From Bradyrhizobium icense (GTDB lineage Bacteria > Pseudomonadota > Alphaproteobacteria > Rhizobiales > Xanthobacteraceae): DNA of 64,000 bases. How positions within the stretch are numbered: the first letter of the stretch is position 1; every line of letters starts with the position of its first letter. Location of the stretch: assembly GCF_001693385.1 (NCBI RefSeq), contig NZ_CP016428.1, positions 4,464,001 to 4,528,000 of the forward strand, in the 5' to 3' direction. A program made the translations under genes and the position numbers. Under the pieces are notes generated by a model, which was not told the DNA's origin, ran no database searches, and saw only the letters and a program-made list of their open reading frames with translations. Positions 15,236 through 24,708 of the stretch are shown here, piece by piece.

Positions 15236-15856
15236 CGGAGTTCGTCACGAGGCTTGCAATCATGGTGAGCCAGACAACGCGTATATTCGACCGAGCGATT
15301 AGGTTTGCCAAGTCGGGAGCAGAGGGTGCATCAATGCACGAACATGTCTTAGAGAAACGGCAAACCGCTTCATTTTGTTTGCGATGGCCCGGGAGCGCCA
15401 CGCCCAATCAGGGTTGCGCTCCCCAGCAGGTTCTTTCGCACCATGCGCATTTGGATTTGCCTTGCCCTCCTGAGTAGGCTGCACGCCCAAGTCGATATCA
15501 ATATCAACGGCCCGCATAGCACCGGCTGCACGAATGGAGGCTCGGCCACACCTAGATTAGGAAGATTGTGCACTCATTCTGGGTGGCCGCACTTAATTAC
15601 ACGACGCAACCTGAAAATTAAATAGATGCAACGTCCATACGGCGACCAGCCGCACGGATCATCAAAACGGATATTAAACCGCCTCAGCACAATTCTCGTG
15701 ATTGATTAAATTGTTTTCCGCAGTGGTATGATGGTAACATTAATGTACTTTACTATTTTTTAATAGATGTTACTCTCGGGAAAATCTGGCATATCGGAGC
15801 CAGCGAATAATCAGGGTTTATTGCGAAACTTCTAGTTACTCGTAGGAGTACATTAC
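15236..15856. other. AT-rich intergenic region upstream of the PEP-CTERM gene
   Basis: No convincing gene. From about 15,600 onward the sequence becomes markedly AT-rich ('TACTTTACTATTTTTTAATA' near 15,746) compared with the rest of the window. This is consistent with a promoter region and possibly with foreign origin. Frames here lack ribosome-binding sites. Confidence 0.55.
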
Positions 15857-16522
15857 ATGCTTAATCTGCGCGGAACATTGGCGGCCGTATTGGTCGTCGG
15901 AATTACAGCCCTTTCAAGCGCGGCAAATGCCAGTCTCGTGCTTACACCTGGTAACCTCGGAGGTATCACCGATCAGAACGTGTTGTTTCAGAACGTCACA
16001 GGAAACAATACGACCTCGCTGACCACCGATACTAATTCAAGTCCGGCAAATCGGGTAACGTTCACGAGCAACGAGAATTTGACTGGTACGAGCTCAGCCG
16101 GCCAGGCCAGGATTTTCGACAGCGCGATTAACGGGTTCAATCTGCTCACTTGGTTCATGGCGGATCCTACCCTGGGATTTACGGCAAACGTCTTCAACAT
16201 CAACGACCTGACCGCCACTCTGGCCGATATCACTGTGGTCACTAATCTGCAGACAGTTACGTTTAATAACGTCGCCATCAACGTGAACGGCAATAACTTC
16301 TTCTCGCTGCAATCGGGCGGCGGCGAAATCATTACAAGCGTTTCTATCCTGGCGCTCAATGGTCTCTTCGAGGACGTGAGACAGGAACGCCTCGGCGGCA
16401 TTCAGACGATCTCGGGCGCAGTTCCCGAACCCGCAACCTGGGCTATGATGATCCTCGGCTTCGCCGGCGTCGGCTTCCTGGCCTATCGCCGCAAGAAGCA
16501 AGGCCACGTTCGCCTCGCCTAG
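15857..16522 (+). CDS. PEPxxWA-CTERM sorting domain protein
   Basis: 221-aa exported protein: signal peptide ('[20 protein letters not shown]'), a Thr/Asn/Ser-rich passenger of extracellular type ('[20 protein letters not shown]') and a C-terminal sorting signal made of [16 protein letters not shown], a hydrophobic helix and YRRKKQ. This is the PEP-CTERM variant recognised by exosortase in alphaproteobacteria. The passenger has no known fold. AT-richer codon use than its neighbours suggests later acquisition. No exosortase gene is in the window. Confidence 0.9.
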   Translation: MLNLRGTLAAVLVVGITALSSAANASLVLTPGNLGGITDQNVLFQNVTGNNTTSLTTDTNSSPANRVTFTSNENLTGTSSAGQARIFDSAINGFNLLTWFMADPTLGFTANVFNINDLTATLADITVVTNLQTVTFNNVAINVNGNNFFSLQSGGGEIITSVSILALNGLFEDVRQERLGGIQTISGAVPEPATWAMMILGFAGVGFLAYRRKKQGHVRLA

Positions 16523-16664
16523 TCCAACAAGACGTCGCGTTATTTGCTGTGGGAAGGCCGCCGAAAGGAGGCCTCTCCACGGTCGCCGAACCTCTGAGGC
16601 GTTACGTTCGCTACCTGAAGTACGTGCCCTGCGGCCTTCTGGGTATTGTCTTGGGAGCATCGGT

Positions 16665-16904
16665 ATGGATCGAGATCCCCGCGCGAAAGAGTTGGCCAAT
16701 CTCAAAGAGGCGCTTGCGAATTTCGAACATCAGCTCGACGCTTTCGAAGCCCGCGTCGGATACTCATCAACCGCCGCCCAAGTTGATTGTCTGGCCCTGA
16801 CCGATACTCAAATTGCGTTTGCCAATGAGGTCGTCGCCGCAATGAAAAACCGCATGACCGAAAGTTATTCCGTGATGGGCATGCGGCGAGGCCACCTCTC
16901 CTAA
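16665..16904 (+). CDS. Small hypothetical protein, 79 aa
   Basis: ATG with GGGAGCAT upstream; an acidic/helical N-terminus ('KELANLKEALANFEHQLDAF') followed by 'LALTDTQIAFANEVVAAMKN'. No domain recognised; probably cytoplasmic and helical. Confidence 0.45.
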   Translation: MDRDPRAKELANLKEALANFEHQLDAFEARVGYSSTAAQVDCLALTDTQIAFANEVVAAMKNRMTESYSVMGMRRGHLS

Positions 16905-17116
16905 CGTCGCCGACGAGACCTTCCATCACCCTCTGACGCAAGGCGCCTTGCAGTTCGCTCAGCCGCACGGTCGAGTTTCTCTCGCGCGCCGCCCAGCTGG
17001 GATTGCCCGCGCAACACATTCCGCTCGCGCCAAGAGACAGCCTTCCCTTCGATCAGATTGAACGATTAAGGTGTCTCACAAGCGCCTGAATCGCCGGCAC
17101 ACGTTTTGCGGAAAGA

Positions 17117-17174
17117 ATGCACGATTACACGTGAAAGGAAATGCACGATTAAAGGAAATGCACGATTACACGTG
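17117..17174 (+). repeat. Tandem copies of a ribosome-binding-site/start unit
   Basis: ATGCACGATTA occurs three times (starts at 17117, 17141 and 17158), each just after an A-rich purine stretch (AAAG or AAAGGAA). The first two copies encode only Met-His-Asp-Tyr-Thr-stop and Met-His-Asp-stop; the third continues into the small membrane gene. The flanks of copies 1 and 3 (ACACGTG) also match, as expected of slipped-strand duplication. Confidence 0.85.
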
Positions 17175-17268
17175 GAAGGAGAAGGCGAAGATAGCCGCTG
17201 GCGCGATGACGGCACTCGTGATCGTGGCGTGGCTTGCCGTTGTGGCATTGGCGCTGCTGTCAGCGTGA
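17158..17268 (+). CDS. Small membrane protein, 36 aa
   Basis: MHDYTWKEKAKIAAGAMTAL plus 'VIVAWLAVVALALLSA': a short charged N-terminus and one transmembrane helix. AAAGGAA gives a ribosome-binding site. The start region is triplicated upstream, so translation could be influenced by the two preceding mini-ORFs. Function unknown. Confidence 0.6.
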   Translation: MHDYTWKEKAKIAAGAMTALVIVAWLAVVALALLSA

Positions 17269-17295
17269 TGGATAAACGCGGCTGGCGACGTTCAC

Positions 17296-17352
17296 GGAAC
17301 TTTGTTCTACTCCGAGAACGGTAACCAGGAACTTTGTTCTACTCCGGAGAAC
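17296..17352 (+). repeat. Direct repeat, two copies of about 24 bp
   Basis: GGAACTTTGTTCTACTCC followed by (G)GAGAAC occurs twice with a 32-bp period, directly before the amidohydrolase start. The second copy contains a CTCCGGAG palindrome inside GTTCT...GAAC; the first has lost one G. It could be a duplicated regulator site or a simple duplication. Confidence 0.8.
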
Positions 17353-17362
17353 TACGGAAAGC

Positions 17363-18595
17363 ATGGCTGACATTTCCTCGCGCGTCGATGGCGACCGCGT
17401 CCTCGGCGACCTCAACGCGCTGCGCGCCATCGGCGCCTACAAGACCGGCGTTCACAAGCCGACTCTCTCGGAACCGCATCTTCGCTCGCTGCACTGGTTT
17501 GTGCAGCGGCTTCCCGATGCCGGTCTCGCGGGCGAGATCGACGGCATCGGCAACGTCATCGGCACCAGCGCGAAACACGGGCCCAGGCTGCTGGCGGGAT
17601 CGCATCTGGAAAGCCAGAACCACGCGGGCTGGCTCGATGGACCGCTCGGCGTGGTCTATGCCCTCGAAGCCGCCCGCGTCATCAATCTCGACCCGAACAT
17701 AAACGGCGCCGTCGAAGTCGCTTCATGGTGCGACGAGGAAGGCCATTTCGGACACTTCCTTGGCAGCCGGTCCTATGTCGGCGGCGTCACCGAAGCCGAT
17801 ATCGACGCGGCGCGCGACCGCAACAATGATAGGAGCATGCGCGAGGCGTTGCGCGATGCCGGCCTGGCCGGCCGCGTCCGCGCGCGGTACGAACAAGGGC
17901 GGCACATCGGCTATCTCGAAGCCCATATCGAACAGGGCGAGACACTGGAAAGCAGCGGCCTCAAGATCGGCATTGTGACGTCCATCGTCGGGATATGGCA
18001 ATATCGCATCACCTTCACGGGTGAACAAAACCACGCCGGCACCACGCGGATGGCCATTCGCAAAGATGCAGGCCTCGCACTCGCCAGATTTTGCGTCGAT
18101 ATCGACAATCGTTTCCCCGCCGCCTGCGGCCCGCGCACCGTCTGGACGACCGGCCGCATCACCCTCGATCCTGGTGCACCCAGCATCATCCCGGGAGCGG
18201 CGGAAATGCTGTTCCAGATTCGCGACGACGATCCTGCCGTGATTGCGCGGCTGGAGGAGTTGCTCCACAGCATGGCCGCGGAGGTCAACGCCCAGGGCCG
18301 CTGCGCCATCGCGGTGGAGCGCATCCGCACCGGGACCCCCGCGCGGATGGATACCGCGTTCCAGGGGGCTATCGAGGCTGCCGGCGTAGATTTTGCCGAC
18401 GGCAAATCACTCCGCATGCCGAGCGGCGCCGGCCACGACGCCCAGATTCTCTCGACCGTCATGCCGGCCGGAATGCTGTTCGTACCCTCGATCGGCGGCA
18501 TTTCGCATCACTGGACCGAGAACACCGCCGACGCCGACATCGTCACTGGTGCAGAGGTCTTTGTTGACGCCTGCCGGCGGCTGTTGGCGCAATGA
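17363..18595 (+). CDS. M20 family Zn-dependent amidohydrolase (N-carbamoyl amino acid / allantoate type)
   Basis: 410-aa hydrolase of the HyuC/AmaB/AllC group. Metal-binding signatures: 'GSHLESQNHAGWLDGPLGV' (His and Asp ligands), 'WCDEEGHFGHFLGSR' (Glu ligands), 'AHIEQGETLES', and a C-terminal 'GAGHDAQ...SIGGISH'. The dimerisation-domain 'GEQNHAGTTRMAIRKDAGLA' is characteristic. It hydrolyses an N-carbamoyl or ureido group with release of ammonia; the exact substrate cannot be read. An MFS transporter gene follows 18 nt later and may supply or export the substrate. Confidence 0.9.
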   Translation: MADISSRVDGDRVLGDLNALRAIGAYKTGVHKPTLSEPHLRSLHWFVQRLPDAGLAGEIDGIGNVIGTSAKHGPRLLAGSHLESQNHAGWLDGPLGVVYALEAARVINLDPNINGAVEVASWCDEEGHFGHFLGSRSYVGGVTEADIDAARDRNNDRSMREALRDAGLAGRVRARYEQGRHIGYLEAHIEQGETLESSGLKIGIVTSIVGIWQYRITFTGEQNHAGTTRMAIRKDAGLALARFCVDIDNRFPAACGPRTVWTTGRITLDPGAPSIIPGAAEMLFQIRDDDPAVIARLEELLHSMAAEVNAQGRCAIAVERIRTGTPARMDTAFQGAIEAAGVDFADGKSLRMPSGAGHDAQILSTVMPAGMLFVPSIGGISHHWTENTADADIVTGAEVFVDACRRLLAQ

Positions 18596-18613
18596 GGCGG
18601 CGCGAGATGCGAC

Positions 18614-19828
18614 ATGGTTGCTGAAACCAGGCCGGCCTATTCGATCAGGGACATTCCGGCCAGCGTCTGGGTGCTGGGCTTCGTCTCGATGCTGATGGAC
18701 ATCTCGTCGGAGATGATCCACGCCCTGCTGCCGATCTACCTGGTGTCGGTCCTCGGCGCATCGATGGTGACGGTCGGCGTCATCGAGGGCATCGCCGAGG
18801 CGACCGCGTCCATCACAAAAATATTCTCCGGCGCGCTCTCGGACTGGCTCGGCAAGCGCAAATGGTTAGCCGCCATCGGCTACGGCCTCGCAGCCTTCAC
18901 CAAGCCGGTGTTTCCGCTGGCGCCAACCGTCGGCTGGCTGGTGGCGGCGCGTTTCGTCGACCGGATCGGCAAGGGCATTCGCGGCGCCCCGCGTGACGCA
19001 CTGGTGGCGGATCTCTCGCCGCCCGATCTGCGCGGCGCTAGTTTTGGGCTGCGCCAATCGCTCGACACGATCGGCGCCTTCGTTGGCCCCCTGCTCGCCA
19101 TCGCGCTGATGTGGTGGACGTCAGACAACTTCACGACCGTGTTCTGGTTTGCGGTAATTCCCGCTTTCCTGGCGCTGGCGCTGATCGTTTTCGCCGTGCG
19201 CGAGCCGGAGCGGCCGCAGGCGCTGCGCGCCGTGCGCAATCCGATCAGCCTGGCCGAGATCAAAAACCTGGGAGCCGCCTATTGGTGGGTGGTGGCGGTC
19301 GCGAGCGTATTCACGCTGGCGCGCTTCAGCGAGGCATTCCTCGTTCTCCGCGCCCAGAATGTCGGGCTGCCGATCATGCTCGTGCCTGCCGTCCTGGTGG
19401 CGATGAATGTCGTCTATGCGCTCGCGGCCTATCCCGCCGGCGTCATCTCGGATCGCATGGGCCGCACGGCCGTGCTGGCGGGCGGCATTCTGGTGCTGGT
19501 TGCGGCCGATATCGTGTTGGCGTTGCTGCCGTCCGTGGGCGGCGTTGCGCTGGGCGTCGTTCTCTGGGGCCTGCACATGGGGCTGACGCAGGGACTGCTG
19601 GCCGCGCTCGTTGCAGATACCGCTCCGGCCGAGTTGCGCGGCACGGCTTACGGATTCTTCAACCTGCTCGGCGGCGTGGCGATGCTAGCGGCCAGCATCA
19701 TTGCCGGCGCGCTCTGGGATATCACAGGCCCGCAGGGCACGTTCCTGGCGGGCGCCGGCTTTGCGTTGGTCGCGCTGGCGGGATTGCTGATGGTACAGCG
19801 CAGGATTGGCCAACGGTCCCCGGCCTGA
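18614..19828 (+). CDS. MFS transporter
   Basis: 404 aa with about twelve hydrophobic segments. The loop 2-3 motif of the major facilitator family appears as 'GALSDWLGKRKWLAAIGYGL', and a second copy in the C-half as 'GVISDRMGRTAVLAGG'. 'DRIGKGIRGAPRDALVADLS' is typical of the subgroup annotated as putative drug or metabolite exporters. Probably in one operon with the preceding amidohydrolase. Confidence 0.88.
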   Translation: MVAETRPAYSIRDIPASVWVLGFVSMLMDISSEMIHALLPIYLVSVLGASMVTVGVIEGIAEATASITKIFSGALSDWLGKRKWLAAIGYGLAAFTKPVFPLAPTVGWLVAARFVDRIGKGIRGAPRDALVADLSPPDLRGASFGLRQSLDTIGAFVGPLLAIALMWWTSDNFTTVFWFAVIPAFLALALIVFAVREPERPQALRAVRNPISLAEIKNLGAAYWWVVAVASVFTLARFSEAFLVLRAQNVGLPIMLVPAVLVAMNVVYALAAYPAGVISDRMGRTAVLAGGILVLVAADIVLALLPSVGGVALGVVLWGLHMGLTQGLLAALVADTAPAELRGTAYGFFNLLGGVAMLAASIIAGALWDITGPQGTFLAGAGFALVALAGLLMVQRRIGQRSPA

Positions 19829-19937
19829 GTACGACGCCGATTTGGCCGGTTCCCTTGGTGACAAGGAGTCGCGTCTGACTTTCTTGCAAACGGCTGAATT
19901 TGCGGCCATTTACGCTCACTGAGGTAAAATTCCGCAG

Positions 19938-20981
19938 ATGTTGTTGCTTCAGGCCCTCCCTACATCGATCGGCGTTGCCGCGATCGCGCCGGCGCTGCTG
20001 GTGCTCTGGCTCGTCATCGCCGCGGACGAGCGCCCCGGCCCACCCGTGCGGGTATGGCTCGCCTTCGTACTCGGGGCTGCCAGCATTTCGCTGCTGGGAA
20101 TTGCGCGCGCTCCGTTTGCCGCGATTCTTGCGGTGCCTGGAAACCCCTGGATGACGCAAGGCCTGCGTTCGATCTTCGGGGTCGCCGCGCCGGAAGAGAT
20201 CGTAAAGGTCCTCGTGATCATTCTGGTGTCATTGCCGGTGCGCCGCCGTGCGTTTGCGGACCCGATGGACACGGTGGTCTACGGCGCGGCCGCAGGCCTC
20301 GGCTTCGCGGCTTACGAAAACCTCGCTTATCTCGTGCAGCACGCCGACATGTGGCGGTCGCTGGCCGCCTTGCGCAGCGTGTTGACGGTGCCCTTTCACG
20401 GTGCGCTCGGCATCATCGCGGGTGCCTATATCGCGATCGCCCGCGCCGGCACGGCGCTGGGTGCACATCGCCATCATCGCGACTGGGCGCGGATCTCGAG
20501 CTGGGCGCTGGCGCTGTTCGCGCCAGTGGCGCTGCATGCAGCGTTCGATTTTCCGCTGCTGACATTGCAGAAACATCCCGATCTCGGCCCCAACGTGCGA
20601 ATGCTGCTGGGGGCGACGAGCCTGCTCATCGGCTTCAGTTCGATCGGATTTGCCATACGGCTGGTGCGGCGCGTCGGCCGCCATCATGCGCCGCGCACCG
20701 AGATCGCGCGTGAGCGGCTGAGCCAGTTGCGGCGGATGTGGGCGCTGCTGCTCGTGGGCAGCGGCGCGGGCTTCGCCGGCGCGGCTTTCGTCCTGACTTC
20801 GCTTCATCACTGGTTCGTCAATCCGGAGCGCAACGCCTCGCTGCTTCTCATTCCGCTCGGCATGACCTCCATTCTGATTGGCTTGGTGCTCTTGCTGGCC
20901 ACGTCGGCTGTCTATGTTTTTGGCCGCAATCGCATCAGAACGTCCTCGGACGGATTTTCGTCGGCGCCCGAGCCGGGCTGA
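19938..20981 (+). CDS. PrsW-family intramembrane metalloprotease
   Basis: 347 aa with about eight membrane segments. PrsW motifs are present in order: APEEIVK (Glu86-Glu87), GFAAYEN (Glu127) and PFHGALG (His154), plus a later His in 'VALHAAFDFPLL'. Family members cleave membrane substrates such as anti-sigma factors. Full length and catalytically complete. The substrate here is unknown. Confidence 0.85.
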   Translation: MLLLQALPTSIGVAAIAPALLVLWLVIAADERPGPPVRVWLAFVLGAASISLLGIARAPFAAILAVPGNPWMTQGLRSIFGVAAPEEIVKVLVIILVSLPVRRRAFADPMDTVVYGAAAGLGFAAYENLAYLVQHADMWRSLAALRSVLTVPFHGALGIIAGAYIAIARAGTALGAHRHHRDWARISSWALALFAPVALHAAFDFPLLTLQKHPDLGPNVRMLLGATSLLIGFSSIGFAIRLVRRVGRHHAPRTEIARERLSQLRRMWALLLVGSGAGFAGAAFVLTSLHHWFVNPERNASLLLIPLGMTSILIGLVLLLATSAVYVFGRNRIRTSSDGFSSAPEPG

Positions 20982-21098
20982 ACGTCATCCTCCCGTCGTT
21001 GATCTCGCTCAAAAAGGCCGCAGAACAAATTCTACCCGCCCGCGGCGTGCGGGCTATATTGGGCTCTGCTTCGGCGCGGCGGGCATCGGGAGCTTCCA

Positions 21099-21677
21099 AT
21101 GACGCAAGATTTTCCCCCGGACATCGGCAAACTGCAGTCCGAAATGAACGCCGCGGTGAAGGCGCACTGGAAGGCGTTTCTGTTCGAAGGCATCGTGCTC
21201 GCCCTGCTCGGCCTGGCCGCGATGATCGTGCCGCCGCTGGCAAGCCTCGCCGTCACCATCTTCCTCGGCTGGATGTTTCTGATCAGCGGCATTGCCGGGC
21301 TGTTCGTCACCTACTGGGCGCGGCAGATGCCGGGTTTCTGGTGGTCGCTGTTTTCGGCGGCGCTGGCCATTCTCGCCGGCGGGATTTTGCTGGCACGGCC
21401 GGTGCAAGGCGCCCTCACGCTCACCATCGTGGTCGGCGCGTATTTTCTGGCCGAGGGCGTCGTCACCATCATGTACGCGCTGGAGCACCGCCGCGAATTG
21501 TCGGAGCGCTGGTCCTGGCTGCTGATTTCGGGCGTGATGGACCTCCTGATCGCCTTCATCATCGTCGCCGGTCTGCCGGGTTCGGCGGAATGGGCGATCG
21601 GCCTCCTGGTCGGGATCAACCTCGTGCTCGGCGGCGCCTCGCTGGTCGGCATGGCGCTCGCCGCGCGCAAATCTTGA
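21099..21677 (+). CDS. HdeD family membrane protein (DUF308)
   Basis: 192 aa, six predicted transmembrane helices with the DUF308 repeat pattern ('LLGLAAMIVPPLASLAVTIF', 'WWSLFSAALAILAGGILLAR', 'LISGVMDLLIAFIIVAGLPG'). Related to E. coli HdeD, an acid-resistance membrane protein of unclear mechanism. The aroG promoter begins right after the stop codon. Confidence 0.88.
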   Translation: MTQDFPPDIGKLQSEMNAAVKAHWKAFLFEGIVLALLGLAAMIVPPLASLAVTIFLGWMFLISGIAGLFVTYWARQMPGFWWSLFSAALAILAGGILLARPVQGALTLTIVVGAYFLAEGVVTIMYALEHRRELSERWSWLLISGVMDLLIAFIIVAGLPGSAEWAIGLLVGINLVLGGASLVGMALAARKS

Positions 21678-21690
21678 CACGGATTATGGG

Positions 21691-21719
21691 GTGACAAGCC
21701 CGAATGGCTGGGCTATAGA
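21691..21719 (+). promoter_or_regulatory. Sigma70-like promoter for the aroG leader
   Basis: -35 GTGACA and -10 TATAGA separated by 17 nt. Transcription would be expected to start about 7 nt after the -10, at or next to the leader-peptide ATG at 21727, giving a leaderless or nearly leaderless message. A second TTGACA at 21674 is badly spaced. Confidence 0.7.
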
Positions 21720-21726
21720 GCCAGCC

Positions 21727-21807
21727 ATGATCATGATCGCCGCCAGCAACTTTTGGTATTTTAGCTACGACAGCTCGCTGGCGGTGGGAGGATCGCGCTC
21801 AATCTGA
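21727..21807 (+). CDS. Aromatic-rich leader peptide of the aroG attenuator, 26 aa
   Basis: A short frame, ATG to TGA, whose centre reads Phe-Trp-Tyr-Phe-Ser-Tyr (codons 9-14): five aromatic residues in six, covering all three aromatic amino acids. It lies immediately downstream of a promoter and upstream of a terminator and the DAHP synthase gene. Regulatory leader peptides work by ribosome stalling at scarce charged tRNAs; the product itself is probably dispensable. A second in-frame ATG is two codons downstream. Confidence 0.82.
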   Translation: MIMIAASNFWYFSYDSSLAVGGSRSI

Positions 21808-21855
21808 CGAATTGAAGCATAAGTCCGAACAGCCGCCAGACCTGGCGGCTTTTTT
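21740..21855 (+). promoter_or_regulatory. Transcription attenuator with four pairing segments before aroG
   Basis: Segment 1 CCGCCAGC (21740-21747) is an exact complement of segment 2 GCTGGCGG (21777-21784). Segment 2 can instead pair with segment 3 CCGCCAG (21833-21839), and segment 3 with segment 4 (21842-21850). Pairing 3:4 makes a terminator with a T-run; pairing 2:3 would be the antiterminator. The aromatic codons (21751-21768) lie between segments 1 and 2, so a ribosome stalled there covers segment 1 and frees segment 2. This is the standard amino-acid attenuation geometry. Confidence 0.8.
21831..21855 (+). terminator. Attenuator terminator
   Basis: Stem AGCCGCCA / TGGCGGCT with a GACC loop, followed directly by TTTTTT. 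It sits about 39 nt upstream of the aroG start, where termination would keep RNA polymerase out of the gene when charged aromatic tRNAs are plentiful. Confidence 0.88.
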
Positions 21856-21893
21856 GTTGGCCGGCAGGTTTCCTTCAAACAGGAGCCATAGCC

Positions 21894-22979
<1,086 letters not shown>

Positions 22980-23001
22980 CTGCGCGGGCCAATGATAGCA
23001 A

Positions 23002-23026
23002 GCAGGGCGCGGTCTGCGCGCCCTGC
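23002..23026 (+). terminator. Probable terminator of aroG
   Basis: A perfect 10-bp stem GCAGGGCGCG / CGCGCCCTGC with a 5-nt loop begins about 20 nt after the aroG stop. The U-run is weak (a CTTT follows), so efficiency is uncertain. Confidence 0.6.
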
Positions 23027-23117
23027 CCTCAATCTTTAAACGAAGCTGCACTCCAAGCTTTGCATGGCACTGCACAAGCGCCCGTTCAATTTTGTTGGGC
23101 GCGCATGCCGCAGTGGC

Positions 23118-23369
23118 CTAGCAGCCGCGGCAGATGCTCTTGATCTTGCGGTCGAGCGCTGCGTTCTCCTTGCTCAGCGGATCGTTCGGATCGTTCGTGT
23201 TCTTTTCGGGCACGTCGCTGCGGCGGGGCTGACGGTGCCCGATCGGCGCCTCCGGAATCCCTCCGACACTCGGGTTACTCTTTGGCATTGTCGACGTGCC
23301 GCCCTGCGCGAACGCAGCAGGCATGCCGATCAGGACCATCAGCGCGACCGACAAGATTGTTCTTTGCAT
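23118..23369 (-). CDS. Small secreted protein, 83 aa
   Basis: Signal peptide 'MQRTILSVALMVLIGMPAAF' with cleavage at AFA-QGG, then a hydrophilic, Pro/Asn-rich mature part ending in 'ENAALDRKIKSICRGC' with a Cys pair. A GGGAGAA site precedes the ATG. Periplasmic and uncharacterised; the pattern is typical of Bradyrhizobium exported miniproteins. Confidence 0.75.
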   Translation of the reverse strand: MQRTILSVALMVLIGMPAAFAQGGTSTMPKSNPSVGGIPEAPIGHRQPRRSDVPEKNTNDPNDPLSKENAALDRKIKSICRGC

Positions 23370-23397
23370 CCTGATTCTCCCGCCTTTTAGAATTCAT

Positions 23398-23610
23398 TTA
23401 TCGTGTCCGCTCCGGCACGTCGATCGTTGCACAGTTACGGCGTCCCTGAGCGGCGCAGTCCTGCGCCTTTCGTATATCGGCCATGGTGCCAAGCAACCAG
23501 ATTCCGGCCGCCACCAGCACCACGAAGAAGCCGAGCAGCACGGCGTTTTCGATTCCGCGATGCCCCTCATCTTCCGGCGGCTCCCGCTTCTCCTCGCCGT
23601 CCTCCGCCAT
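23398..23610 (-). CDS. Small membrane protein downstream of epmB, 70 aa
   Basis: An acidic N-terminus (MAEDGEEKREPPEDEG), one transmembrane helix ('NAVLLGFFVVLVAAGIWLLG') and a C-terminal part with two Cys ('AQDCAAQGRRNCATID') that would be periplasmic. It starts 6 nt after the epmB stop, so it is in the epmA-epmB operon. A link to EF-P modification is only positional. Confidence 0.72.
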   Translation of the reverse strand: MAEDGEEKREPPEDEGHRGIENAVLLGFFVVLVAAGIWLLGTMADIRKAQDCAAQGRRNCATIDVPERTR

Positions 23611-23616
23611 CGCAGA

Positions 23617-24708
23617 TCACGGCTTGGGCGGATAGAGGTGAACGTCGCCGCAATAGTCGACGATACGATACTGCGCTTCGGAAGATAGTTCACATTCCCC
23701 GGAACTTGCATACGACAAATAATTCGGCCCAATCGGCGCCTTTCCATGGCCGCCGGGAACATCGAGCACATATTCCGGCTGGCACAGGCCCGAAACGCGG
23801 CCCCGCAGGCTGCGCATCAGTTCCTGCCCCTCTGCGATCGTGGTGCGCAGATGCGCAGTCCCCGGCGCAAGATCGCCGTGATGCAGGTAATAGGGCTTGA
23901 TCCGATTTTCAACAAAGGCCCGCATCAGTGCTTCCAGCGTCGCGGCATCGTCGTTGACGCCGCGGAGCAGCACCGTCTGGCTCACCAGGGGAATGCCGGT
24001 GTCGGCCAGCCGCGCGCAGGCGGCGCGGGCCTCGCCCGAGAATTCGCGCGGATGATTGGCGTGAACGGCGATCCAGGTCGTTGCGCCCTCAACTTTCAAT
24101 GCCCTGATCATGACGCGATCGATGCGCGCCGGTGCCGCCACCGGCACGCGGGTATGAATACGAACGATTCGGACGTGATCGATGGCAGCGATATCAGTCA
24201 TGATCTCGGCCAGCCGGCGCGGCGACAGCATCAGCGGATCGCCGCCGGTCAGGATGACTTCCCAGATTTCGTTATTCTTGCGGATATAGTCCAACGCATC
24301 GCGATAGGCGGCGTCCGATAGCGCCGTTGCCTTACCCGGCCCGACCATCTCGCGGCGGAAGCAGAAGCGGCAATATACGGCGCAGACATGTACCAGCTTG
24401 AACAGCACGCGATCGGGATAGCGATGTACGATGCCGCCAATGGGCGAATGCGCATCGTCGCCGATCGGATCGCCATTCTCGCCGGGTCCGTTCACCAGTT
24501 CGAGCGCGCTCGGGATGAACTGCCGCGCGATCGGGTCGTCCGGATTGTCCGCGTCGATCAGGTTGGCGATCTCAGGCGTGACAGCAATGGCGTAGCGCGC
24601 GGCGACCCGTTCGAGGTCGGCGAGGTCGGTTGGCTTCGCGAACCCGCGCTCGATGAGATCGGCGGGTTGCCGCAGCGTTGCCAAAAGTTTCGGATCGATC
24701 CTGTTCAT
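23617..24708 (-). CDS. epmB: EF-P beta-lysylation protein EpmB (lysine 2,3-aminomutase family)
   Basis: Radical-SAM, PLP-dependent aminomutase that converts L-alpha-lysine to beta-lysine for EF-P modification. The iron-sulfur motif CAVYCRFC has Cys at 109, 113 and 116; 'EVILTGGDPLMLSPRRLAEI' and 'WIAVHANHPREFSGEA' follow. The short C-terminus lacks the extension of catabolic KamA, as in EpmB. The start chosen overlaps the epmA stop (ATGA), giving tight coupling to the ligase. Confidence 0.9.
   Translation of the reverse strand: MNRIDPKLLATLRQPADLIERGFAKPTDLADLERVAARYAIAVTPEIANLIDADNPDDPIARQFIPSALELVNGPGENGDPIGDDAHSPIGGIVHRYPDRVLFKLVHVCAVYCRFCFRREMVGPGKATALSDAAYRDALDYIRKNNEIWEVILTGGDPLMLSPRRLAEIMTDIAAIDHVRIVRIHTRVPVAAPARIDRVMIRALKVEGATTWIAVHANHPREFSGEARAACARLADTGIPLVSQTVLLRGVNDDAATLEALMRAFVENRIKPYYLHHGDLAPGTAHLRTTIAEGQELMRSLRGRVSGLCQPEYVLDVPGGHGKAPIGPNYLSYASSGECELSSEAQYRIVDYCGDVHLYPPKP

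Noticed and set aside
16702..17019. Minus-strand 105-residue frame
   Set aside because: No start signal or domain; overlaps a better plus-strand small gene.
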